In this document: positions 35,101-46,700 of the stretch, piece after piece
How positions within the stretch are numbered: the first letter of the stretch is position 1
Layout of the letters: every line of letters begins with the position of its first letter
Assembly (NCBI GenBank): GCA_947650365.1
Contig: OX393556.1
Span: 78,059,079-78,123,078, forward strand
Length of the DNA: 64,000 nucleotides
Direction of reading: 5' to 3'
From: Chamaelirium japonicum
Lineage: Eukaryota; Streptophyta; Magnoliopsida; Liliales; Melanthiaceae
Notes under the pieces: generated by a model
What the model was told of the DNA's origin: nothing
Seen by the model: only the letters and a program-made list of their open reading frames with translations
Databases searched by the model: none
Position numbers and translations under genes: made by a program

Positions 35101-38100
35101 TGAGGTGGGTCGGCGGGCGGAGAGGAGGGTGGGATCGGGCCGAGCTCGGGTCTGGGGCACAACAGAGAGGGGGGGGGGGAAGAAGGGTGGGGGATCGGGT
35201 AGGGCTCGGGCTGCCGGAAAGAGGGGAGGAGAGGAGAGGGGGAAGGGGCACGAGCTGGTGGCCGGCGGAGGGGAAGGAAGGGGAGGCGGGGCTGGGTTGG
35301 AGCGACAGCACAGGGAGAAGGGACGGGTGGCTGGTTGCAGGGAGGCGGCGGGCTGGGCGCGGGGAGAGGAGGGGATGAGGTAAGGGTTGGGCTAGGGTTT
35401 CACACGCCTAGTACCCACCTAGGGTTTCACACGCCTAGGGCTTGGGATTGGGGCTTCACACACCTCACCCTGGTTTCTCTCAACACGCATGTGGAGAAAA
35501 AACAAAATTTTATTTCATTATTCAGTACCTCAAATGAAGAGACAAGGGCCTTTATAAAGACGTACAACGACAGGTCCACACGGCCAACAGGTGAGGTGGG
35601 ACTAAACACAAGTGCAAAAGATAAAGACACAAAAACAACATAGAAATGAGACGAAACAAATGATCACATCCACAAACTAGGCTGGCTCCTCCTGCGTTGG
35701 TACACATGCCACGGGTCCGACTCGAGGTAGATGTCCGCATCATTCTCCCGGGGTGAGAGAACTCGACCCTGTCGAGTAAGGCTCAGTACGGCTCTCGTAC
35801 AGCTCCAGCAGGCCTGGGTCCATCTGCTGGGGTCCCTGATGCTCAATCCAAGCGTCCTCAGAATGGGGCCTTCCTTTCCAGCAAACCAGGTACCGCCGGA
35901 TTCCACCGTCGTCTACCAGAGACAATCTCGTCATCCAGAATATTATCAATGCCTTTTGCTGTATATGGTAGGGATATTTCTGGGAGTGGGGGTAGGGGGG
36001 GCACTCAGGGGCAGGGTCCAGGGTAGGCTCAACTATCAGCGGATTTCTAGGGTTAAAATATGGGCCATTATAAGCCACTAGATCTTTAATATTGAAGGTG
36101 GGACTGATGCCAAAATCCTCGAGTAATTCAATAAAATAAGCATTATCATTTATTTCTTTTAGAACCCGAAAAGGACCCACACTGCGCGTATGTAGTTTCT
36201 TAACGGCTCCCGAAGGAAATCGTTCCGGACGAATCCGGACCATCACATGATCTCCCATACTGAAAGTTTGAACTCGCTTCCGGGCATCGGCCCTTAATTT
36301 ATAGCTCGTATTGCTCTGTTCAATTTTTTTACTGATTTTCTTATTTAGTTCATGCACATGAGATGCAAAAGCAGATGCCGACTCGGAAATTCTATGATGC
36401 TCAGACATGGAAATAAGATCGACTGGTTGCCTAGGTTTGAACTCATGCACGACTTCATGAGGACTCATACCGGTGGACCTATTGACAGATGTATTATATG
36501 CAAACTCGGCTACTGACAGTTTCAGATCCCAAGTCTTAACGTGTTCACCCATCAAGGTACGTACAAGGTTTCCCGGACTCCTATTGACAACTTCAGTCTG
36601 GTCATCGGTCTGGGAATGGAAGAGCGTGGAGAACTGGAGCCTGGTGCCCAGCTTGTGCCATGGGATTTTCCAACAGAAACTGGTGATCTTGACATCCTTG
36701 TTGGGCATAATGATTTCAGACAATCCGTGTAACTTCATGACGCCATCGGACGTCCTGGAACAAGGGAGGAAATGGGTCACCTCAGAGAATAGGTCTACGA
36801 AGATTAGGACCGAATCATGCTCCTTGAAAATTTTCTTAGCTAGGGTTGATTGTTGTTCGATCGGATTACTCTTTGGTTGGGAGGGACCCACCCAGTTTGA
36901 CCTTCTTGTCCTCATGCTCAAATAGGCACATGTTTGAACGGCCATAAATAAGAACATTATTGTCAAACAGACAAGGTCGTCCCAGAATGACTTGACTCAC
37001 ATCCATGGTCAGAATATCACACCATGTTTTGTCTAAGTAAACATTGATCCGGGGGACCTGATAGGGTCGAGGGTGGGGGACGGCCTTGAGGCCAGTCTTA
37101 GAGATCACGGTTGATGACACGGCATTGATGCAACTATTGCTATCAACGATGACCTTACAGTTCTTATCCCCAATCTTTGTGAACGTGTGCGAAATGGCAG
37201 TACGCCTCCAGTTATCTTGATCCTTGGGTTGGGACAGGGCGCACCTAACAACTGACATGGCGGGAGATGACATTGGTCTAAGGGAAGTTAAGATGGCTTC
37301 GTCATCGTCATCAAAGTCTCCATCTTCTTATTTAGCTTGATAGACGAATTCTACCTCTCTGGACTCTATCACTTCAATGAGATTGCCATCAATAATGTTG
37401 ACTTTGACATGGCTTGCACAATTTGCGGCCACATGCTCGTAGCCTTGGCATTTACAACACATGATGAGGGGACTTACTTTGGAGAAGTCTTTCTCATTGC
37501 TTTGACTGGTGGAGTCGGCTCTTGGTTGGGATTCGTTGGGGTAGGGCCGACTTAGGTAGTTGTCCGAGAAGGGCCGAGGGCATTTGCTTTGGGAATCTTG
37601 ATCCCGATGGAAATGGTTGGACCTAATGCTATCGAGGTTCTGAACTAAGGTATAGGCTCTTTCCAACTCTGTAACATCTCGGGCAAGGAGCTCACTCCTC
37701 AGGTCTTCTCTCAAACCTGATCGAAAACGTGCCAGGACCTGGGCAGGGGTTTCTGTTCCGAGGACCTTGCAGCGATTTAGGAACTCTTCGAATTTGGTGA
37801 CATAGTCCCTAGCTGATTTGTTGCCTTGGGTGAATTGGTGCCATTGGTCCAATAGGTGGGCTCGATATGATGGGGGCACATACTTGCCCTTTAGCTCATT
37901 CTTCATGGCGACCCAAGTATCAATGGGGTCCTGAGTTTTGGCGGCTCTCAAGGCTTCTACATTAGTCCAGTATTGGCTGGCGGGTCCACTAAGTTTCATG
38001 GCAGCGAATTGCACTTTCCGCGGTTCGGTTAAAGGGTACCAGGCAAAGTATCGGTCCATGGACTGGAGCCAGTCCAAAAAGAATTGGGGATCGTGCCTGC

Positions 38101-41100
38101 CATCGAAAGAGGGCACCTCTAACCTGATGCTCCGGAGATACTGTTCATTCGGGTCTTGATTGTTCTGCCAAGGTGGCCGAAAGTCTTGAGGGTCTAGGGG
38201 TGGTGGAGCTAGAGGTGGAGCTTGGTCCAGACGGTCAAAACGGGCATTGGTGTCACGTTGACAAGCGGTGAGGTTCTGGTTCATAGTTGTTATTCCTTGG
38301 GCTAACTCGGCAAGTGCCCTAGTTAAGACCTCGGGATCCATATTGTCCGACTCTCTCGACTCTCCTAACTGATAGGACCTACATCTACGGGTTGGCATGC
38401 AAAGACAAACTCACAACATGATGCATGCTGATTTTTTTTTTATTTAAATATGGCAATCAAATGTAATAACTAAAAGAAAATTTTTCTAGATGTTAATATG
38501 CAACACAACTGACAGTTCCTACCTACAACCATGCTCTGATACCAAAATGATGCAAAACAAATGCAAGTGGACAGGAAATCAGTAGTTTAATTGTACTAGC
38601 AGTGTTTCACTATGAATTAAAAGTTTCAGGTAGGAAGTTTTATTCAAGCCATCAACAGGGAATAATGGGTTTAAAGAAACTACTTGCATCAGGCAGTTCG
38701 ATCTCAGTTCTAAGAATTACAATGAATAATGCTTAACTTAAACGGCAAGAGTCCGTCCCGCAATATCAAATGCTAATGAACTTAACAGGCAGGTAGGGAC
38801 GCACAACCTCACGAAGATGGACAACAGTCGGCACAGATAATATACTGGAGGTTTGACTGATGGAACATAAAGGTACCTTGCTTGTAGGGAAGTCCTTACT
38901 GGGGAAGTGATGGCGGTGCGGGGACGCCAACGTCACAAGCCACGCGCTCCTCCACACTATCTCCTTCGTCCAAGGAAGGGGGAGTTGATGTCGAGGTATC
39001 CGTCGCCGTCTGGGATCAGGCCGTGATCCCCATCGGGGTTAGTCATACACACATAGCGGAGGGTATCGAGAATACGGGTTCGGAGTTATGGAGATCGGGT
39101 CGGGTCAGGTCGGGTCGGGTTGGCTGCGAAGGAAAGAGAGGGGAAGGGCAAAGGGGTCGGGTCGGGTGGCTGTGAAGGGAAGAAAGGGAAGGGCAGAGGG
39201 GCTGGGCGCGGGTCGGCGGTCGGAGAGGAGGCGGGGGCCGGTCGCAGGGGCGGCGGGCTGGGATAGGGTCGGCGGGCGGAGAGGGGGCCGGGGGGCGACC
39301 GCAGGGTGGCAGCGGGGCTCGGGCCGGCTCAGGAGGAGGGCGGCAGGGGTGAGGTGGGTCGGCGGGCGGAGAGGAGGGTGGGATCGGGCCGGGCTCGGGT
39401 CTGGGGCACAACAGAGGGGGGGGGGGGGAGAAGGGTGGGGGATCGGGTAGGGCTCGGGCTGCCGGAAAGAGGGGAGGAGAGGAGAGGGGGAAGGGGCACG
39501 GGCTGGTGGCCGGCGGAGGGGAAGGAAGGGGAGGCGGGGCTGGGTCGGGGCGGCAGCATAGGGAGAAGGGACGGGTGGCTGGTCGCAGGGAGGCGGCGGG
39601 CTGGGCGCGGGGAGAGGAGGGGATGAGGTAAGGGTTGGGCTAGGGTTTCACACGCCTAGTACCCACCTAGGGTTTCACACGCCTAGGGCTTGGGATTGGG
39701 GCTTCACACACCTCACTCTGGTTTCTCTCAACACGCATGTGGAGAAAAAAAAAATTTTATTTCATTATTCAGTACCTCAAATGAAGAGACAAGGGCCTTT
39801 ATAAAGGCGTACAACGACAGGTCCACACGGCCAACAGGCGAGGTGGGACTAAACACTAGTGCAAAAGATAAAGACACAAAAACAACATAGAAATGAGACG
39901 AAACAAATGATCACATCCACAAACTAGGCAGGCTCCTCTTGCGTTGGGACACGTGCTACGGGTCCGACTCGAGGTAGATGTCCGCATCACAAGACCTTAT
40001 ACCTAGAGTCGTTTCGGCCTTAAACAGGCTAGCTCCACACCCATAGTCGTTTCGACCTCAACCGGGCTAGCTCCACACCTAGAGTTATTTTGGTGTAAAC
40101 CATGCTAGCTCCATACCCTCAACTAATCTGGTTTTTCACTCTATGGTAACAATGAATCTATTTATCAGTACGTTTATAACTCTAATCACATGTGTATTCA
40201 GAGGATTTTCAAGGCAGTTCTCTACCTGAGTAGAGCTGAGTGCTAGTTCCTTTGGGACGTGTTCCTTGGTTTTGATTATAACCTGTAAGCATACACCAAG
40301 TTAAATAATTTATTAAGTGAGGTTTCAATGTTCTAATATGATGGTTTTATCTGGCAGGGATCTATGGTCTCTGTCGGAATGAAATTCTGATACCGAATGA
40401 CCGAGTTATAGTCACCGACGTAAACTTTTGAGTTCATTTTGCTATAGAGGGGTATTATAGTCATTTCCAGGGTGATTCATATTTTTATATGTGGTATGTG
40501 TATCTCTTCTAAGTTTGTGGCCTCAAGGGCTCAATTTTGAGTCCGTTTGTGCACGAAATGACAAAAAAAACCCCTAACCCAAAGAGGCTGGTGAGTTGTC
40601 CTTAGTAATCGTATAGAGTTGCATATATAAAAAATAGTTTAGTTTATATATTTTATGTTTGATATAATAGCTGTTTGGTAGGGCTGAACTAATGGGCGCG
40701 GGCCCAACTAAGCTTTGTTATTTAAATGGGTCGAACCCATTTGGGCCCACTGTCCAGTTGATTAGTATGCAGTTTTGGCCCACTGATATGGGCTTCGGCT
40801 CAGACTAAGTGGGTTGCAGCTTGCAGGCCTGTTAAGAACCTTGGCTTTGGCCCAGTAACTTGAGCACCACCATAAAGGGAATGAGCTTCGGCCTAAGAGG
40901 ATGATGGTGGACTTGCTTGAGATGGTGGCAAGGGACGGCCGATGGTGGCGCAGGTGGTGGTCGGCGACGGCGACTACCTGCAGACGGTGGTATTCGGCGG
41001 CGGATGACAGCAGCTGCGTGGTCCGGCAGGCGTTGACGGACGATGACTGGTGATGACTGGCGGTGGCTAAGTGGTCCGGCAAGTGGCGTCTGACAGCAAC

Positions 41101-43730
41101 TGGCGGTGATCCGGGGAGGTTTTGGGTAAGAGGGGGTGGTTGGTCGGTGCGGATCCCGAGGTAGTGGATGGTTTGGTGGAAAATGGTCATATTTATACTG
41201 ATTTGAGGGATTTTGAAAGGTCAGGGGTTATTGGTTTATCATCGAAGACTGAAAAGTCTCTTATTTGTTATGGAGAACGAAATAGTCTTTTCAGCTGAAA
41301 AAACTCTTGAGTTTTCTTATGACTTTATTTAATATAATTGTGGTAAGGTATACATATGAGCTGATTGGCTTCATGGTTAGGACAATTATTTAAATTATGG
41401 GTTGGGGGTTTAAATCCCGCTTCCAACTATTTTTTTTTTCTAACCCAGAGGTGGTCAAATAATTAATGTGTATATACATGGGGTTTAGTCGTTTTGACGA
41501 TCTCGACGCAATGGCATGCTTGGTTATGCGTTTTGAGCATGTTATGATCGGTTTTTAATTTAATAATAGTTTAAACAATTATAATCATCATATTTTTACG
41601 AAAATTTTTCAGGGTTATTACACCAATTTGGTCAAGCTTTGGTTTGCTTGAGCTTGGCTCATTAAATAAACGGGTGTAAACTCCAAGTTTTAGCTTGGCT
41701 CAATTAATCGAAGAAACTCGAACCAGCCCTTGCCAAGCTTGTTCACAAACTTTACATGGATATCTTGGTTTGTTTGCAGCCCTAGCTGCTAATTCCTTTT
41801 AGCCCGTTTTAGGTTGAGGTTAAAGTGGCACACTTCATTTGAAAGATTGTATCGCATTGCTCCTCTATGTTTGCATAGGATGATCTATCTCGAATCTCGA
41901 TCATCTGACAAGGTGTCCATGGTGGTGCGCTGTGTGTTTGAAACACATTGAACAGACCGATGGTGAGCTCATACTACATATCAATAAAGTACTCATTGTA
42001 GCTAAAAGCAAATGCTTTTCATTATGATGTAGTAGTGGACTTTGGCTATCATGCTCGTTTATTTGACTTACCAATATGTGAAACCTATATTCATTATCTT
42101 TTTTTTTTATTGAGAAATCTCTCTCGGTGAATGTGGGGGGACCTATATCCATTATCAATATCTCGTTATGTTGGATAATCAATATCATGTTTTCGGGAGC
42201 ATACACTCACCAATATGGAATCCATGCTCTTCGGAGTTGGAAATAACTTGAGGTGATGGGTGTCCAATGATCACTTAAATCCATGCTCTTCGGAGTTGGA
42301 AATAACTTGAGGTGATGGGTGTCCAATGATCACTTAAATCCCGACTCAAGTCATTATGTCAAAATGTTTTGCCTAAATGCTTTCTTATATAAAAAAATCA
42401 TGACTTTTCTTCATTAGACAAATCGATGTAAAAAAAGTTTTGAGTAGTGTTCAAAGATGGTTAAGTTAGGTACTTGGGGATTGAAGCAAATGGAAAATGA
42501 GTTGGCATTGTACCTGAGATTGTTATAATCATGGTCCCAAACATTGTTTATGGATAGAGGTTAGTGGGGAGCATATTTGTAGAACCTTAGCATGAAAGGG
42601 TGTCACTATAATTTCTAATACTTTGGAGTGTAGTTGCATTTATTTAGTAGACTTAGGGGTGATTAGTTATCTAGTCACAGGTTTGCCAATCTGACTGGTA
42701 GGACCAACTGGAGGCCAATGATGCGGGCTCGTAAAGGTCCCTGTCCAGATCCCAATTCGAATCCATGTGTGCTCTACTACATTGACCAAAGCCTAACCAC
42801 CTTAGCCCTCAACGACTCAAGACTCTAATCAATTGTGGTCAACTAGGGTTTCCAGATTCTTAGGATTGGTCACATTGGGCTCATGTCTCTCTCTCACATT
42901 TATTTAGTTGACTTATTGGTGATTAGTTGATCTAGGCACAGGATAGCGACTTTGACTGGTATAACCAACTGGAGGCTAGTGAGGCGGTCCCTTAAATGTC
43001 CCTTTCCAGACCCTAATATGAATCCATGTGTGCTCTAGTACATTGACCAAAGCCTAACCACCTAGTCTTCAATGACTCGGGCTCTCGTCAATTGTGGCCA
43101 ACTAGGGTTTCAGGTTGGATCCTAGGATTGGTCACATTGGGCTCAAGCCGCTCTCAGTGTGGGTACACCAATTAGTGGTTTAGGGGTTCAACGCGAGACT
43201 CAGTTTGTCACAATTGATTAGCCTAGTTCACATCAAACGGATATTGGTGCAACCCTCGGCTTCCATAAGCACTAGGCTCAATCACCATGTGGTCCGAAGT
43301 CGCTTATGGAAAACCTAGGGTTCCATAGTCACTATGCAGGGCAGGCCACTATGGTTGACCTAGAATCCTAGATTATCATCGAAACCAAGGGGCCGCCACC
43401 CTTAGAGATTCCATAAAGATAAAATTGGCTAGTCGACCATTAATGCTTATGATTTCCCTTTAGTGCATATATCTAAATTTTTTCTTACTTGATGTTTTAT
43501 TTATACGAATGATTAATTCATTTATTGTAGAATATCATATATCTGGAAGGTGGATGAGGACTTAGCGTATATCGAGAATGTGGATAAAGACTTAATGAGA
43601 AGATCATCTCATACCTTTCTAGGTGCATTCCCCCATATAAAAGCTCTCTTTAAGGCATATAATGAAAGAGCAAATTATCTTCATTGTCTAAATGAGGACG
43701 TCACCATAGGTACCCTCTCTCTCTCTCTCT

Positions 43731-43766
<36 letters not shown>

Positions 43767-46700
43767 TTAACATAAGGAGGGGGTGGCCCCTTGGAGTGTA
43801 CTAAAACGCCTAAGTGGGACCCCCCTTCATAATGAATTCATAATGAATGTGTGTGTGAGAGAGAGAGAGAGAGAGAAACAGAGAGAGAGTAGTTTGTTCT
43901 TGGGGTCATGAATGAGAGCTTTTTATGTAGAACATATTGCCAAACTTTACCATTTTGTCTTCCCTAAAAAGTAGTATTTTACCCCTATGTTGTTTTCTGT
44001 TTTTTTATTCGTAGATTTGCTTAGTTTTTATTATCAATTGACCATCTTCGGGCCTTGATTGAATTTGCATATTGTTGTTTGTGCTAACCGATTTTTGAGG
44101 TATGTCCCACCAAAGTTGAACCTAGTGTGTGGTTGTTTGTGAACCCGGGCGATTAGGCTAAGATACTCTCGTCTTGACTTATGTTGGGCTCAGCTCAACC
44201 CATTAGGCTTTGTATCTTGTCCGTTTGGAACCTTTATCCTAGTTATTCCTTATCAAATCCTCAACTGTAGCCTAATTAGTGGAGAATGTCCTAGCTGACT
44301 CTCTCTCTCACGTGCCCCCCCTCCATCTTTTACCTTGCGTGACTCTCTCTCTCTCTCCCCCCCCCCCCCCGTGACTTCTGTCCTTTTAACGATTATTCTA
44401 TATTTTCAAAGAAAACTTGTGGTCTCTCCCCCTCTATTTCTTTTGACTCTTCTCCCCTTCTTCTGTGCCTTCATCTCCTCTGTCCGTTCCATTGCTGATT
44501 AATTTATTTCTCTTCCCCATGAACCCTAGAGACCTATTTATACCCCCTGCCATGGTTTCATTATCAAAATGTTGAAGAAATAAATCTTTATGTTGCTTTC
44601 CTTGAACTATGTAGCTCCCCACACCGTTTCGTCCTACTTCTATCTTGTTTATTCTTGAGTCACCTTCTACCTCCATCAATCCTCCTAGTAACCTATCTGT
44701 ACAGTTCAACATCCTCTCATGGAGTCATGGTACATTTTCTTCTGTGCTTGATCGAATCTTCATGAAACTTCTTGTTGCATTTTATTTTAGATCTGTTTTT
44801 TTTTCTCTAGCCCAAGACACATTTTGAACCCCAAGAGCATCCTACTTTGAAAACATTTGGGATTCACTATCATTTTTTTGATACCAGTGGAATTATTTAT
44901 ATGCCGATTTCATGCTAAATATGTGGTACTTAATTCCGGTAATGTTAGGAATCAGAATTAACTAAAGATTGCAGCGAAACCCCAAGTTTTGCTTGTAATC
45001 ATCATCAAATTGCCCGTTGTCCTTGATTGGACAGCACACTAAATTCCAATTTGGGTTCCTAAAGTGTTCCCTAACTTGGAAGGCTTACTACCTATCCAAC
45101 TGTGCCCATCGATTTTGGTGCCAGTGCACAAGTACATGCCCAACCCAAGTTCTTTTCCCATCAAATTTGGTATCAGAGCATGGCTATATCAGTTTTGGGT
45201 AGGTTTTTTTCATCAAATTTAGATTACATGTGCTTGGTGTCCTAAATTTTTTAAATATCTTTTTGGTCCTATTGTCCTTGCATAAGGGTGTTTGTATTGC
45301 ATTGCTATTGCTTTTCCTGAAGACTTTACCTTGCGTATTAGGTGTTCGATGAATTGCTTAAGTAAAAATTTTTTAGCTGCATTAAAATCTTCTGTTTTTA
45401 GTTATAAATATGAAAACTTTGAGAAAAATAATGTAAAATTGGTCAATAGGAACACTTCCGGTGAAGAATGGCACGAAGTTGACAACAACTAAAAATGTTA
45501 AAACAAACGTGACGTCAAATAGGTAACTCTAATAAGTTTGTAGAACATCAAGTTAAGGAGCCTAGAAGGAACTATCATGAACATAAGAATGAAGAGAAAG
45601 GTACCACTATGAAGGTAACATTGAGTTAGTATTACAACCCCCAAAAGAAGTTAATTCATAGCAACAAGGAATTTTCAAAGGAATATGCGAGAATAATAAA
45701 AGAAGATTAATTAAGGATGAAACTAAAAGAAGATAAATGTTAGGACCATTGTTCAAAAACTCGAAACTCGGACTCGACTTGAAAGTCAGCCGAGTCGAGT
45801 AAACTTGGTCCGACTCGGATGAGTTTTCTCCAAATTCGTTCTGACTCGGCCAAATAACTCGACTCGAAATCTGTTCGAGTCGAGTCGACTCGGTCTGACT
45901 CGACCGAGTTTTTCCGAGTTTTAAAACAGTGGTTAGGACAAGGAATTATGACCATAACACTGTTTTAAGTCTACAAAAAACCGAAATTTTTTTCTTCTAT
46001 ATTTGTGGTTAATCGGTTTCAAAAGAATCAGTCTTCAAAGTGTTTTATGCATCTCCTGTAACAATTTATTTTCTTAAGCAAATTGTTACCTTACATGGTT
46101 TGCCTCCCTCATTTGTCTTTGTTTATGATACTTGGCAAGGTTTTAAATTTTAGTTTCGTGTCTTGTTTCTGTTCAGACCGAAACCGAAATTTCGATTGAA
46201 ATTTGGAATTTCGATCGAAATGATGCAAAATTTTTGAAATGGTTAAAAAAGAGGTTTGTTATGTTTCTATTTTAATTTTTAAATTTAAGTTTTTTATAAT
46301 TCTCCATATATATTTACAAGAATTGTTTGGAGAAAATACAAACCAAACAACATAGTAAGGTTGCATGGACTATGACAACCAAGGTGGAATACCAATAAAC
46401 TGAAAAAACTTGATAATCATTATTTATTTATATATATTTTCATTCTTTTCATTACAAAAAGTCAAAATCAGTCATATTCGCTCGTCCAAGTAATCTTTTC
46501 TTTGCTCGTCCAACTAAAGTTATCATCACCAGCTTCTGGCGTACTGCTACCACTGCAACCTCCAGCTGACATCTGCATCGACATCCAACCTCTCTTAGCT
46601 CACTCCCGCTGGGTGTGTCTCGAATCTAAAGACCGCATGTTGATATTGAGCCCTCTCATCTTCTGTCTTGATATCTGGCAGGTACTTGATGTCATCGTTG

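Larger units (their letters stand above)
34301..39989 (-). mobile_element. Complete-ended chromovirus deletion derivative, 5,689 bp
   Basis: Two LTRs of 1,442 bp each (34301-35742 and 38548-39989) with TGATGC...GCATCA termini, flanked by identical target duplications CAAGA (34296-34300 and 39990-39994). The transcribed strand is minus. The primer site is complementary to initiator Met tRNA (minus strand TTTGGTATCAGAGCATGG, 38547-38530). Order on the minus strand: gag, protease remnant, deletion of reverse transcriptase and RNase H, integrase 3' half, chromodomain, polypurine tract. LTR copies differ by several bases per 160 compared, so the insertion is not brand new. It lacks reverse transcriptase and is non-autonomous. 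Confidence 0.92.

Noticed and set aside
34686..35383. Pro/Arg-rich and Gly/Arg-rich frames in GC-rich sequence, repeated at 39043-39626
   Set aside because: They sit inside the two LTRs of one retrotransposon and arise from GC-rich composition.
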